Positions 8,966-18,518 of a stretch of 64,000 bases of DNA are shown here, piece by piece. Under the pieces are notes generated by a model that did not search any database, was not told where the DNA came from, and saw nothing but the letters and a program-made list of their open reading frames with translations. Every line of letters starts with the position of its first letter. The stretch's first letter is position 1. Position numbers and translations under genes: made by a program. The DNA is from Advenella kashmirensis W13003. GTDB lineage: Bacteria > Pseudomonadota > Gammaproteobacteria > Burkholderiales > Burkholderiaceae_B. The stretch covers positions 2,170,710 to 2,234,709 of the forward strand of contig NZ_KI650979.1 of the NCBI RefSeq assembly GCF_000506985.1. The letters are read 5' to 3'.

Positions 8966-9880
8966 TTACAGTAGTGTTCCGCCAAGCGAGCCGGCGACCA
9001 GCAGCAGGCCGGTCCAGATGTTGGCGCGAAACAGCGCAAAGCTGTGTCCCGGTTTCTGAATGTCAAATGTGGCAAGCTGCCAGTAGAAATGGGCGGCAAT
9101 CGCTGCCATGAACAGATAGTATAGCCAGTTGAATCCCAGCATGATGCCGGGGACGGTCCAGAGTACGATGGTCGCAACATAGAACCCGATAAGCCAGGTC
9201 AGCCCCTGGTCCCGAAAGCGCAGGGCGGTGGAGCGCAAGCCCAGTTGTTCATCGTCTTTCATATCGGTGTAGGCGTAAATGGTGTCGTAACCGATTTGCC
9301 AAGTGACCGCCCCCATCCACATGAGTACCGCCGCCAGCGGCACGGTATTGGTGGTGTCGGACCAGGCCATCAGCATACCCCAATTGAACGCGATGCCCAA
9401 TACCAGTTGCGGCCAGTAGGTGAAGCGCTTGCACAGAGGGTAGATAAACACCAGCGGCACCAGTGCCACGGCGAGCCAGCGGCTGTAGCTGTTGATGAAA
9501 AACAGCAGCAGGGCCGCAACAAATAATTGCGCAAAGAGGAAGATGAACGCCTGTTTCAGTGTTATCTGGCCGCTGGTCAGGGGCCTGAAGCGGGTACGCT
9601 CGACATGTTTATCGAAATTGCGGTCACATATGTCATTGATGGTGCAGCCCACGCTGCGCATCAGGAGGGCTCCCAGGCAGAACACGACAAACCGCAAAAG
9701 CGCAGGCACGCCATGTTGCGCCTGAATAAGCGCGGCAATGCACGGCAGCAGCGTGAGCCAGGTGCCGACGGGCCGGTCCAGGCGGCACAGCCGTGCATAA
9801 GGTCGCCAGGATGCGGGTAAATGGTGTTCTACCCAGTCATTATGGCGAATGTCATTAAGATCGGTGTTCGGGCTCGACAT
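8966..9880 (-). CDS. ubiA: 4-hydroxybenzoate polyprenyltransferase UbiA
   Basis: 304-aa integral membrane prenyltransferase that attaches the polyprenyl tail to 4-hydroxybenzoate in ubiquinone synthesis. The first aspartate motif NDICDRNFD is at residues 82-90, followed by HVERTRFRPLTSG. The second is in AYTDMKDDEQLGLRSTA. Both bind the Mg-diphosphate substrate. Multiple hydrophobic helices fit the usual eight or nine membrane segments, and the length is normal for the family. No ubiC lies next to it. It is transcribed divergently from msrC and in the same direction as putA, though the 224-bp gap and regulatory palindromes indicate separate units. Confidence 0.96.
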   Translation of the reverse strand: MSSPNTDLNDIRHNDWVEHHLPASWRPYARLCRLDRPVGTWLTLLPCIAALIQAQHGVPALLRFVVFCLGALLMRSVGCTINDICDRNFDKHVERTRFRPLTSGQITLKQAFIFLFAQLFVAALLLFFINSYSRWLAVALVPLVFIYPLCKRFTYWPQLVLGIAFNWGMLMAWSDTTNTVPLAAVLMWMGAVTWQIGYDTIYAYTDMKDDEQLGLRSTALRFRDQGLTWLIGFYVATIVLWTVPGIMLGFNWLYYLFMAAIAAHFYWQLATFDIQKPGHSFALFRANIWTGLLLVAGSLGGTLL

Positions 9881-10074
9881 GGTCTGTGCTGATCGGCGCG
9901 CGAGGGCGCTTCGGGTGAATGTGAAAAAGGGATTTTAAAGGTTTTGCTGCGCTTTTGTCGCCACAAGGGCCGCGGCGGCGCCGAACCGGACCATTTCCGC
10001 CGCGGTGGTGATGGTTTTTCCTGCACTGGCGCTGGTTTTGGCTACAATCGCTTCTCAACTCTTTCAGATTATCT

Positions 10075-10590
10075 ATGTTCAATTTCGAACCTACACGCAC
10101 TTTTGAGTCGCCTGCAGCCATGTATGAGACCCTGGTTTCCCAGGCCCGTTCGCTCTTTGACGGGGAGCCGGACCGGATCGCTAATGCGGCCAATCTGGCC
10201 GCGCTGGTCTATCATCAGGTGCCTGATCTGAACTGGGCCGGGTTTTATTTTCATGATGGTCACGAGCTGGTGCTGGGGCCTTTTCAGGGGCAGATTGCCT
10301 GCGTTCGCATTGCGATGGGCAAGGGCGTATGCGGAACTGCTGCGGCGACCAGAGAAGTTCAGCTTGTGCCCGATGTGTTCGCGTTTCCAGGTCATATTGC
10401 CTGCGATGCGGCATCTCGTTCCGAAATTGTGGTCCCGCTGGTGAAGAATGACCGGCTGATCGGGGTGTGGGATGTGGATAGTCCCAATCCGGATCGTTTC
10501 ACACAGGCAGACAAGGTCGGGATGCAGGCGCTTTGCCAGGCATGGCTGGATGCCTGCGGCAATGTCGCTGCGCCAGGGTCGCACAGATAA
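10075..10590 (+). CDS. msrC: Free methionine-(R)-sulfoxide reductase (GAF domain)
   Basis: 171-aa single-GAF-domain enzyme. It reduces free methionine-R-sulfoxide in the cytosol using a cysteine relay recharged by thioredoxin. The three family cysteines are at 76 (GQIACVRI), 86 (GKGVCGTAA) and 110 (GHIACDAASRSEIVVPL), with the same spacing as E. coli Cys84/94/118. The WDVDSP motif near the end is also typical. It is transcribed alone; a TACAAT -10-like hexamer lies at 10043-10048, just upstream of the start. Confidence 0.93.
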   Translation: MFNFEPTRTFESPAAMYETLVSQARSLFDGEPDRIANAANLAALVYHQVPDLNWAGFYFHDGHELVLGPFQGQIACVRIAMGKGVCGTAAATREVQLVPDVFAFPGHIACDAASRSEIVVPLVKNDRLIGVWDVDSPNPDRFTQADKVGMQALCQAWLDACGNVAAPGSHR

Positions 10591-10678
10591 ACCCTTACAT
10601 GCCGGTGTTTCGATTGAAATCGGCCACGGGTTGTCCTTAAAATCCCTCATTTCCGTTCGTTACAAATAAAGGACAATA

Positions 10679-11980
10679 ATGCCGGATCAGATTGAATTGA
10701 TCGCAACGGTACTGTTTGCGATTGCCATTGTGCACACCTTTTCGGTGCCGTTTTTTGCCAAACGTGCGCATCAGGGCGGCCCGCATTCAGGCTTGTGGCA
10801 TGCATTTTCCGAAGTGGAGGCCGTGTTCGGCCTGTGGGCGGCGATTCTGATCATATTCATGGGCGTGACGGGCGGGCTCGATAGTGCGGTCAAGTACATG
10901 GACAGCCGCAACTTCACGGAGCCGCTGTTTGTCTTTGCCATCATGGTGGTGGCTGCCAGCCGGCCCATTCTGGTGCTGGTGGGCACGGTGGTGCGGTTTC
11001 TGGCGCGCGTGGTGCCGCTGCCGACGTCGATTGCGACCTTTTTGCTGACACTGACGCTGGTGCCTCTGGCGGGTTCCTTTATTACCGAGCCGGCAGCAAT
11101 GACGCTGGCCGCGCTGTTGCTCAAGCGGGCGTTTTTTGATCACAGCAGTCATACCCGCTTCAAATATATGGCCGTGGGCGTGCTGTTCGTCAATATTTCC
11201 ATTGGTGGCGTGCTGACTTCGTATGCCGCGCCTCCGGTGCTGATGGTCGCTCATTCCTTCGGCTGGGATACCGTCTATATGGCCACGCATTTTGGCTGGA
11301 AAGCGGCGCTGGCGGTGGTGATCAATGCGGGCGTGCTGACCTTTCTGATGCGCCATGAGCTGTTGCTTGCCAGCCAGCATGCGCGTGAGCAAGAGCAAAA
11401 TCAGGATCAGGCACGCGCGCCCGTACCCTGGATTGTAATCCTCATCCACTTGGTGTTTCTTGGCAGCATCGTCGTGTTTGCACATCATCCGGCCATTTTC
11501 ATCGGACTGATGATGCTGTTTGTGGGCTATTGCACCGCCTACGAACAGTATCAGGACAAGCTGATGATCAAGGAAGCGCTGATGGTGGCGTTCTTTCTGG
11601 CCGGGCTGATCGTGCTGGGCGGCATGCAGCAGTGGTGGTTGCAGGACCTGCTGGCGGGTCTGTCGCCTACGTTGCTGTATTGGGGCGCCACGGCTTTGAC
11701 GGCGATTACCGATAACGCGGCACTGACCTATCTGGGGTCACTGGTCGAAGGCACCAACGAGGTCTGGCGCTATATGCTGGTGGCCGGGGCGGTGACCGGC
11801 GGCGGCTTGACGGTGATTGCCAATGCGCCCAATCCGGCCGGATTTTCCATTCTCAAAGGGTGTTTCCCGGACGAGGCCATCTCGCCCAAATATCTGTTTC
11901 TGGCAGCACTGATCCCTACGCTGGTCGCCGCAGCCATGTTTTTGCTCCCGGTGCAACTTCTGGGAAATACAGGGGTTTAA
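10679..11980 (+). CDS. Putative Na+/H+ antiporter (Na_H_antiport_2-like membrane protein)
   Basis: 433-aa polytopic membrane protein with roughly a dozen hydrophobic segments. It resembles the putative Na+/H+ antiporter family of the ion-transporter superfamily. Conserved-looking polar stretches within the membrane region include GSFITEPAAMTLAALLL, SYAAPPVLMVAH and TAITDNAALTYLGSL. The last repeats the SFITEP region in an inverted-repeat architecture. The loop AREQEQNQDQARAP between the halves is hydrophilic. The start codon follows ACAATA with little Shine-Dalgarno support. The transported ion is inferred from the family only. Confidence 0.72.
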   Translation: MPDQIELIATVLFAIAIVHTFSVPFFAKRAHQGGPHSGLWHAFSEVEAVFGLWAAILIIFMGVTGGLDSAVKYMDSRNFTEPLFVFAIMVVAASRPILVLVGTVVRFLARVVPLPTSIATFLLTLTLVPLAGSFITEPAAMTLAALLLKRAFFDHSSHTRFKYMAVGVLFVNISIGGVLTSYAAPPVLMVAHSFGWDTVYMATHFGWKAALAVVINAGVLTFLMRHELLLASQHAREQEQNQDQARAPVPWIVILIHLVFLGSIVVFAHHPAIFIGLMMLFVGYCTAYEQYQDKLMIKEALMVAFFLAGLIVLGGMQQWWLQDLLAGLSPTLLYWGATALTAITDNAALTYLGSLVEGTNEVWRYMLVAGAVTGGGLTVIANAPNPAGFSILKGCFPDEAISPKYLFLAALIPTLVAAAMFLLPVQLLGNTGV

Positions 11981-12066
11981 ATTGCGATAAAATAAGGGGT
12001 TAATTTGGGGATACGTGCCGGTTTAGGGAACACGTTCCTTTTCACCCTGTTTTTTGCGAGTTCGTT

Positions 12067-12399
12067 GTGCCTATTTATGCATATAAATGCAGCGCCTGCG
12101 GCCATGCCAAGGATGTGCTGCAAAAAATGTCGGATGCACCGCTTTCCACCTGTCCCGAATGCGGACAGGATACGTTTTCCAAGCAAGTGACTGCGGCTGG
12201 TTTTCAGCTCAAGGGGTCGGGCTGGTATGTGACCGATTTCCGTGGCGGCAATAATGGTGCTTCCAGCGGGGCGAGCAAAACCGGCAGCGGTGATGCAGCC
12301 GGATCGGGCAATTCAGCTTCCACATCAGATACCACGGCCAAGCCGGCAGCGCCTGCGGCAACATCGTCGGGCGCCGCTTCAGAAGGCAGCGCGGCCTGA
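12067..12399 (+). CDS. FmdB-family zinc-ribbon protein
   Basis: 110 aa from a GTG at 12067, giving the standard family start PIYAYKC. Two CxxC pairs (CSAC and CPEC) form a zinc ribbon in the first ~45 residues; the remainder is a Gly/Ser/Ala-rich disordered tail. Members are widespread, originally noted beside formamidase genes, and are regarded as putative regulators without a settled function. Its place just before aspS is a conserved betaproteobacterial arrangement and suggests co-transcription. Confidence 0.9.
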   Translation: MPIYAYKCSACGHAKDVLQKMSDAPLSTCPECGQDTFSKQVTAAGFQLKGSGWYVTDFRGGNNGASSGASKTGSGDAAGSGNSASTSDTTAKPAAPAATSSGAASEGSAA

Positions 12400-12487
12400 G
12401 TCCATGTGCCGCCAAGGCAGTGCGGCCCGGGTCGGGCTGTGCTGTTCAGCATTTACACACACGTCAAAAGAATTTCGGAGCATTTTC

Positions 12488-14281
12488 ATGCGTACCTGCT
12501 ATACCGGTCAAGTCAGCCTTGACCAGCTGGATCAAACTGTCACCCTTTTTGGTTGGGTGCACCGTCGCCGCGACCACGGTGGCGTCATCTTCATTGATCT
12601 GCGCGATCGCGAAGGCATTGCTCAGATCGTTTTCGATCCCGATAACGAGCAGGCCTTTGCCACGGCAGAGGAAATCCGCAATGAATACTGCATCCGCGTA
12701 ACCGGCCTGGTGCGCCGTCGTCCCGAAGGAACGTCCAACAAGGAACTGGTGTCGGGCGAGATCGAAGTGCTGTGTCGCGAGGTCGAAGTCCTGAACGCCT
12801 CGGTCACGCCGCCGTTCCAGCTGGATGACGAAAATCTGTCGGAAACGACCCGTTTGACGCACCGCGTCCTGGATCTGCGCCGTCCGCAAATGCAACGCAA
12901 CCTGATGCTGCGCTATCGGGTGTCTATTGAAGTACGCAAATATCTGGATGGCCTGGGTTTCATTGACATTGAAACCCCCATGCTGACCAAAAGTACGCCT
13001 GAAGGCGCTCGTGATTACCTGGTTCCTTCGCGCGTGCATGACGGCCAGTTTTTTGCCTTGCCGCAGTCTCCGCAACTGTTTAAGCAAATGCTGATGGTGG
13101 CCGGTTTTGATCGTTACTACCAGATCGTCAAATGTTTCCGCGACGAAGATCTGCGCGCTGATCGTCAGCCTGAATTTACCCAGATCGATTGCGAAACCTC
13201 ATTCCTGAACGAAGAGCAGATCCGTGAAATCTTTGAAGGCATGGTGCGCCATGTCTTCAAAGCGGTGCAGAATGTTGAGCTGGATGCGCGTTTTGCGATC
13301 ATGAGTTGGGATGAAGCCATGCTGCGCTTTGGCTCCGACAAGCCTGACCTGCGTGTCAAGCTGGAGTTCACCGAGCTGACCGACGTCATGAAAGACGTAG
13401 ACTTCAAGGTGTTTGCTTCCGCTGCAGCTCAACCGGGCGGGCGCGTTGTCGCCTTGCGCGTACCGGGCGGCGCCGAGCTATCACGCAAAGAAATCGATGA
13501 TTACACCCAGTTCGTCAGCATCTACGGTGCCAAGGGACTGGCCTGGATCAAGGTCAATGACCCAGCCAAGGGACGCGAAGGCTTGCAGTCGCCTATCGTG
13601 AAAAACCTGCACGACGCAGCCATTGCCGAAATTTTGCGGCGTACGGACGCGGCCGCCGGCGATATTATTTTCTTTGGCGCCGACAAGGCCAAAATTGTCA
13701 ACGACGCGATTGGCGCCCTGCGTGTCAAGCTGGGTCACAGTGATTTTGCCAAATCCAAAGGATTGTTCGAAGACAGCTGGAAACCGCTGTGGGTGGTGGA
13801 TTTCCCCATGTTCGAATACGATGAACAGGAAGGCCGTTATTTCGCCGCGCATCATCCGTTTACCAGCCCGAAAGACGGGCACGAGGATTTCCTCACGTCC
13901 GATCCGTCCAAAGCCTATGCCAAGGCTTACGATCTGGTGCTCAATGGCTGGGAAATCGGGGGCGGCTCCGTTCGTATCCACCGCGAAGAAGTGCAAAGCA
14001 AGGTCTTCCGCGCGCTGAACATCAGCGACGAAGAAGCCCGCGCCAAATTCGGCTTCCTGCTGGACGCGCTGCAATATGGCGCGCCACCGCATGGCGGATT
14101 GGCCCTGGGCCTGGATCGTCTGGTTACCATGATGGCCGGTGCCGAATCCATCCGTGATGTGATTGCTTTCCCGAAAACACAACGGGCACAGTGTCTGCTG
14201 ACACAGGCGCCATCGCCTGTCGACGAAAAGCAATTGCGTGAATTGCATATCCGGTTGCGTAACAAAACAGTCGTCGAATAA
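12488..14281 (+). CDS. aspS: Aspartyl-tRNA synthetase
   Basis: 597-aa class II synthetase charging tRNA-Asp (in many Betaproteobacteria also tRNA-Asn, depending on GatCAB). The ATG at 12488 has GGAG at 12477-12480; the open frame extends further upstream through fmdB, but that part is not aspS. The N-terminal OB anticodon-binding domain starts [26 protein letters not shown]. Motif 2 ([19 protein letters not shown]) and motif 3 ([13 protein letters not shown]) are intact, as is the bacterial GAD insertion. A strong terminator follows. Confidence 0.98.
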   Translation: MRTCYTGQVSLDQLDQTVTLFGWVHRRRDHGGVIFIDLRDREGIAQIVFDPDNEQAFATAEEIRNEYCIRVTGLVRRRPEGTSNKELVSGEIEVLCREVEVLNASVTPPFQLDDENLSETTRLTHRVLDLRRPQMQRNLMLRYRVSIEVRKYLDGLGFIDIETPMLTKSTPEGARDYLVPSRVHDGQFFALPQSPQLFKQMLMVAGFDRYYQIVKCFRDEDLRADRQPEFTQIDCETSFLNEEQIREIFEGMVRHVFKAVQNVELDARFAIMSWDEAMLRFGSDKPDLRVKLEFTELTDVMKDVDFKVFASAAAQPGGRVVALRVPGGAELSRKEIDDYTQFVSIYGAKGLAWIKVNDPAKGREGLQSPIVKNLHDAAIAEILRRTDAAAGDIIFFGADKAKIVNDAIGALRVKLGHSDFAKSKGLFEDSWKPLWVVDFPMFEYDEQEGRYFAAHHPFTSPKDGHEDFLTSDPSKAYAKAYDLVLNGWEIGGGSVRIHREEVQSKVFRALNISDEEARAKFGFLLDALQYGAPPHGGLALGLDRLVTMMAGAESIRDVIAFPKTQRAQCLLTQAPSPVDEKQLRELHIRLRNKTVVE

Positions 14282-14311
14282 GCCGGTAAAGAAACCGGTA
14301 CCGCCACAATG

Positions 14312-14367
14312 AACTGCACCTCCAAAGGTTGGGCTATGAGTCCGGCTCTTGGAGGTGCAGTTTTTTT
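14312..14367 (+). terminator. Rho-independent terminator after aspS
   Basis: A perfect 14-bp stem (14312-14325 with 14349-14362), a 23-nt loop and a run of seven T ending at 14367. It starts 31 bp after the aspS stop. Confidence 0.92.
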
Positions 14368-14423
14368 ATGGCCGATTTCCACTCGTTCCGACAACCGTCA
14401 CGGTGTAGTCAGGTAAGCGAGAC

Positions 14424-14429
14424 TATAAT
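14424..14429 (+). promoter_or_regulatory. Probable -10 element upstream of the hydroxybutyrate dehydrogenase gene
   Basis: Consensus TATAAT between the aspS terminator and the next gene, 111 bp before its start. No convincing -35 hexamer is seen at the usual distance. Confidence 0.35.
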
Positions 14430-14539
14430 TTTGCTATTGCGCTGTACAGATCCTATTTCTTCTATACCAAAGCATGTGGCCCCAAAACACGTGCCTTTGG
14501 GAATAATCCTCTGTTCATTGACATTTCAGGAGAGACGTT

Positions 14540-15337
14540 ATGACAACCGAAGTACAAACATCGCTGGCCGGCAAAGTTGCGCTGGTGACCGGCGCGGCCA
14601 GCGGGCTGGGCAAAGAAATCGCCGAAACATATGCGAAAGCCGGTGCCGCTGTAGGTATTGCTGACCTGAACCTGGATGGCGCCAACAAGGTTGCTGAACA
14701 AATCAATGCGGCAGGGGGCAAGGCTTTTGGCATTGCCATGGATGTGACCGACGAAGCGCAGGTCAACAAGGGTGTGGATGATCTGGTTGCCAAATTCGGT
14801 GCACTGGATATTCTGGTGTCTAATGCCGGGATTCAAACCATCGAGTCCATCGATAAATTTGAATTTGCCAAGTGGAAGCAGATGCTGGCGATTCATCTGG
14901 ACGGCGCTTTCCTGACCACCAAAGCGGCATTACAGCACATGTATAAAGCGAAAAAAGGGGTGGTGATCTATATGGGATCGGTCCATTCACATGAAGCGTC
15001 CAAGCTCAAGGCGCCCTATGTTACGGCAAAACATGGCCTGCTTGGTCTGGCGCGCGTGCTGGCCAAGGAGGGGGCGGCTCACAATGTGCGCTCACATGTC
15101 ATCTGCCCGGGTTTTGTACGTACGCCGATCGTGGAAAAACAGATTCCCGAACAGGCTAAGGAGCTGGGCATCAGCGAAGAAGAGGTCGTCAAGAAAGTGA
15201 TGCTGGCCGGCACGGTAGATGGTGAATTCACGACGCCGCAGGATATCGCCCAGACGGCACTCTTTCTGGCTGCGTTTCCCAACAACGCGCTTACTGGTCA
15301 ATCGGTCGTGGTCAGCCACGGCTGGTTCATGCAGTAA
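14540..15337 (+). CDS. bdhA: 3-hydroxybutyrate dehydrogenase (SDR family)
   Basis: 265-aa short-chain dehydrogenase interconverting D-3-hydroxybutyrate and acetoacetate with NAD, a step in polyhydroxybutyrate use. The nucleotide-binding motif TGAASGLG, the NAG motif (SNAGIQ), catalytic Ser (YMGSVHS) and YxxxK (YVTAK) are intact. The C-terminal SGHxLxVDGGW-type end appears as [14 protein letters not shown], which is typical of this subgroup. AGGAGA lies just before the ATG. The patatin gene follows after 8 bp, a pairing common in PHB-accumulating Burkholderiales. Confidence 0.93.
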   Translation: MTTEVQTSLAGKVALVTGAASGLGKEIAETYAKAGAAVGIADLNLDGANKVAEQINAAGGKAFGIAMDVTDEAQVNKGVDDLVAKFGALDILVSNAGIQTIESIDKFEFAKWKQMLAIHLDGAFLTTKAALQHMYKAKKGVVIYMGSVHSHEASKLKAPYVTAKHGLLGLARVLAKEGAAHNVRSHVICPGFVRTPIVEKQIPEQAKELGISEEEVVKKVMLAGTVDGEFTTPQDIAQTALFLAAFPNNALTGQSVVVSHGWFMQ

Positions 15338-15345
15338 GATCGACC

Positions 15346-16515
15346 ATGGTTCAGTTGCCCGATTACGAGCGAATCGCACTGGTGTTGCAGGGCGGTGGCG
15401 CCCTGGGCGCCTACCAGGCCGGTGTCTTCGAAGGATTGCAGGAAGCCGGGATCGAACCCAACTGGATTTCCGGCATTTCCATCGGCGCCCTCAATACCGC
15501 CATTATTGCCGGTAATCCGCCGGCGCGGCGGGCCGAGAGGCTGCATGAGTTCTGGAATACGATTTGCCAGTCAAACAACGGGTTTGGCCTGTTTCCGTGG
15601 GTAGAGCAAAGCCTGTTCCGCTTCAATGATCTGACTCGCAGCAGTCTGTCGGCCCTGTATGGCATGTCGGCGATCATGGATGGACAGAACGGTTTCTTTA
15701 CGCCGCGTTTCCCGCCCCCGTCGCTTTACATGAAAAGCAATGTTGAACAGGTCGGGTTTTATGATATGTCACCCTTGCGCGAGACGCTTGAGCGGCTCTG
15801 CGATTTTGATCTGATCAACAGCGGGCATCTGAATGTCTCAGTGGGAGCGGTCAACGTTCGCAACGGCAACTTTACCTATTTCTGCAACGAAAGACATCAT
15901 CTGACGCCGGCGCATTTTATGGCCTCAGGCGCGCTGCCGCCGGCTTTTGCACCCGTGCAGATTGATGGCGAGTATTACTGGGATGGCGGCATTATGTCTA
16001 ATACGCCGCTGGGCTATGTGCTGGATGCGGAAGTAAATGCCGATACGCTGGTTTTCCAGGTCGATCTGTGGAGCGCTCGCGGGCATTTGCCCGACAATAT
16101 GCTGCAGGTGTATGACCGGGTCAAAGAAATCCAGTATTCAAGCCGCACAAGGCTGGTGACCAACCAGTGGGCGCGCATGCAGCGCATGCGCAATGTCATG
16201 GCCAAAGTGCTTGAGCAACTGCCCGACGAAAATGAACTGGACGCGGACACGCTGGAAATGGCCCGCGCCATCGCCGATAGCAAGCATTGCAATGTCATTC
16301 AGCTGATTTACCGCGATCGTGAATATGAATCCTACAACAAGGATTACCAGTTCGGCATGAGCGCCATGCGCGATCACTGGAAATCGGGACTCAAGGACAT
16401 CCGCAATACGCTGTCACATCCCGACTATCTGGCCATGCCCGACAACGATATTTCATTTATGACGCACGATATCCATCGCGCGCAAAGCGAAGCCCGTCGT
16501 AAAAGGAAATTCTGA
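15346..16515 (+). CDS. Patatin-like phospholipase / hydrolase
   Basis: 389-aa patatin-like protein. The oxyanion motif GGGALG, the nucleophile Ser45 in GISIG and the catalytic aspartate in YWDGG form a complete Ser-Asp dyad. The C-terminal ~170 residues match the DUF3734-like extension usual for bacterial patatins next to hydroxybutyrate dehydrogenase. It begins 8 bp after bdhA and is probably co-transcribed. Linkage suggests a role around PHB granules or membrane lipid turnover; the substrate is not known from sequence. Confidence 0.9.
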   Translation: MVQLPDYERIALVLQGGGALGAYQAGVFEGLQEAGIEPNWISGISIGALNTAIIAGNPPARRAERLHEFWNTICQSNNGFGLFPWVEQSLFRFNDLTRSSLSALYGMSAIMDGQNGFFTPRFPPPSLYMKSNVEQVGFYDMSPLRETLERLCDFDLINSGHLNVSVGAVNVRNGNFTYFCNERHHLTPAHFMASGALPPAFAPVQIDGEYYWDGGIMSNTPLGYVLDAEVNADTLVFQVDLWSARGHLPDNMLQVYDRVKEIQYSSRTRLVTNQWARMQRMRNVMAKVLEQLPDENELDADTLEMARAIADSKHCNVIQLIYRDREYESYNKDYQFGMSAMRDHWKSGLKDIRNTLSHPDYLAMPDNDISFMTHDIHRAQSEARRKRKF

Positions 16516-16641
16516 ATCCGAGGGTGTGAGCGGGGTCGGCCGGGCGGGGCGTGCGCAACGACAGGATGCACACATCTGGAAAGTTTCCTCGTCCAAAGCT
16601 TCAGATAAACGCTTGAGCGCGTGTCGGCCGGCCCTGCGCAA

Positions 16642-17517
16642 TTATTGCTGAGCAAACGTATTGCACTGTTTCATATCACCCGAAGCCAGGCCGCGCTTGA
16701 ACCAGCTTGTGCGCTGCTGCGAGGAGCCATGCGTGAAGGAGTCGGGCACCACATAGCCCTGGGCCTGTTTCTGGATATGGTCGTCACCCACGGCCGCCGC
16801 CGCATTCATGGCTTCTTCGATATCGCCATCTTCAATAATCGTACCTTCTTTTTGCAGCTCATGCGCCCAGATGCCGGCAAAGCAGTCGGCCTGCAATTCA
16901 ACGCGCACGGAAAGATCATTCGCCTGGCGCTCGTTCATGGAACTGCGCGCCTTGGCCATTTTGTCCATTACACCCAGCAGATTCTGCACGTGGTGGCCCA
17001 CTTCATGCGCCAGCACATAACCCTGGGCAAAATCGCCCTGCACACCCATCTGAGCGCCCATCTGGTGGAAAAAGCTCATATCCAGATAAACCTTGCGATC
17101 TTCGGGACAATAGAACGGACCCATTGCCGCCTGGCCAACGCCACAGCCTGAGCGGGTCGCGCCTGAATAGAGGACCAGGGACGGATTCTGGTACGTGGCT
17201 CCGTTCTGCTGGAAAATGCCTGACCAGACGGTCTCGGTGGTTTTCAGAACCTTGGAAATAAAGACCTTGTCTTCATCATTAGCGACTGGCTGCCCCGATT
17301 GTTGCGACTGTCCTGCAGGCTCCTGCTGCATGATGTCGCCGCCGCCTAAAATGGCCATGGGGTTGATGCCCAGGAAGTACCACGCTGCCAGCGCAACGAC
17401 GATTGTTCCGATGCCGATCTTGCCGCCCCCCAGCCGCATGCCGCCTCCGCGGCCAAACCCACCGGCGCCGCGGCGGTCTTCGACATTACTGCTTTGTTCC
17501 TGATCGTCTAATCGCAT
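16642..17517 (-). CDS. Neutral zinc metallopeptidase, YpfJ family
   Basis: 291 aa. A short Gly-rich cytoplasmic head (RRGAGGFGRGGGMRLGGG) precedes a single membrane anchor at ~34-53 and an outside domain with HEVGHH at residues 171-176, the zinc-binding HExxH motif. The flanking sequence (GCGVGQAAMGPFYCP, VYLDMSFF) is characteristic of the YpfJ/KPN_02809 family. Conserved in Proteobacteria with no firm physiological role. It is convergent with the patatin gene, 126 bp apart, with no obvious hairpin between them. Confidence 0.93.
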   Translation of the reverse strand: MRLDDQEQSSNVEDRRGAGGFGRGGGMRLGGGKIGIGTIVVALAAWYFLGINPMAILGGGDIMQQEPAGQSQQSGQPVANDEDKVFISKVLKTTETVWSGIFQQNGATYQNPSLVLYSGATRSGCGVGQAAMGPFYCPEDRKVYLDMSFFHQMGAQMGVQGDFAQGYVLAHEVGHHVQNLLGVMDKMAKARSSMNERQANDLSVRVELQADCFAGIWAHELQKEGTIIEDGDIEEAMNAAAAVGDDHIQKQAQGYVVPDSFTHGSSQQRTSWFKRGLASGDMKQCNTFAQQ

Positions 17518-17866
17518 GTTGTTCCCTCTGTCGCAATCCTGCCCGACAAAACAGACAGGTTTTTGTTGAAATTATATGGCTGCGACCCGATTTTATACGG
17601 GATTGCAAAACAAAAAACCGCAAATCACGTAACCGAATGCAAGATGTCATCGCAGTTGAAATGACAAGGGGCGCGTGATTGTCATTCATTTACGGTTTTT
17701 CACGATTAAAATAGGATCATGAAAAATATGCTGAACTCAGTCGTTCCAGTCGCGCCGGTGGCCTCCGGCGCCCATTGTATAAACAGGCAGTACAGGTGTG
17801 TTCCCGGACATGGGGTCGCCGCCGTACCCCACCCGCTCGCTCAACACCAGGGGAGCGCCCGTTATC
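17518..17866. other. 349-bp divergent intergenic region
   Basis: Holds the promoters of the divergent peptidase and M50-like genes. I see a -10-like TATAAAA on the minus strand (17591-17597) and TAAAAT on the plus strand (17707-17712), neither with a well-spaced -35. A short open frame from 17719 has no coding support. GGGGAG at 17850-17855 serves the plus-strand gene. Confidence 0.5.
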
Positions 17867-18508
17867 ATGGATGAAATTATCCGTGCCATCACCATTTACG
17901 CCATTCCCCTGGTGCTGGCCATTACACTGCCCGAAGCGGCGCGCGGCTTTGCGGCCCACAAAATGGGCGATCGCACTGCGCTTATGCTGGGCCGACTGAC
18001 TCTGAACCCCGCTAAACACATCGACCCCATTGGTACCATTCTGGTGCCGTTGCTGTTGATCGCGCTTAACACCGGGTTTGTGATCGGCTGGCCCAAGCCC
18101 ATTCCGGTAAATGAATCCCAGTTTTCACAACCACGGCGGGACAGCATGCTGCTGGCCCTGGCCAGGCCCGTGTCCAATCTGTTGATGGGCATTTTGTGGG
18201 TCATCGCGGCACGCCTGTTGCTGGGCGCCGGTGAACTCGACAGCTACTGGTGGAAAGTGGCCATTGCCGGTTTTACGCTGAACATTGTCCTGATGATTTT
18301 CAATCTGCTGCCCATTCCACCCATGGACGGCAGTCGGATCGTTGCCGGGTTTTTGCCGCCCCGCATGGCCATGCAGTATCAGCGGCTGGAGCCGTACGGA
18401 TTTTTCATTTTGCTTGGCCTGATCGCATTTGGCCTGCTGCAGACGATTCTGCTGCCGCTCATCAGTTTTGTTCTGGATCTGCTGGGCCGTCTGTTTCTGT
18501 TCGTATAA
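17867..18508 (+). CDS. M50-like (site-2 protease family) membrane protein lacking HExxH
   Basis: 213 aa from the ATG at 17867. The fold is that of short site-2 proteases: several membrane helices, LTLNPAKHIDPIGTILVP after the first helix and NLLPIPPMDGSR near the end, with the usual metal-ligand aspartate (Asp154). However, the HEAAHG expected at the end of helix 1 reads PEAARG (residues 22-27; codons 17930-17932 ccc and 17942-17944 cgc), so both zinc-binding histidines are gone. ALAGPxSN is also changed to ALARPVSN. The reading frame is otherwise intact. It is therefore probably proteolytically inactive. Confidence 0.85.
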   Translation: MDEIIRAITIYAIPLVLAITLPEAARGFAAHKMGDRTALMLGRLTLNPAKHIDPIGTILVPLLLIALNTGFVIGWPKPIPVNESQFSQPRRDSMLLALARPVSNLLMGILWVIAARLLLGAGELDSYWWKVAIAGFTLNIVLMIFNLLPIPPMDGSRIVAGFLPPRMAMQYQRLEPYGFFILLGLIAFGLLQTILLPLISFVLDLLGRLFLFV

Positions 18509-18518
18509 CAAAAATATC

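Noticed and set aside
13481-14248. 255-aa minus-strand frame opposite aspS
   Set aside because: Antisense shadow; aspS motifs 2 and 3 lie on the plus strand over the same bases.
17719-17873. Short plus-strand ORF upstream of the M50-like gene
   Set aside because: Poor ribosome-site spacing, no recognisable sequence, and it runs into the start of the real gene.
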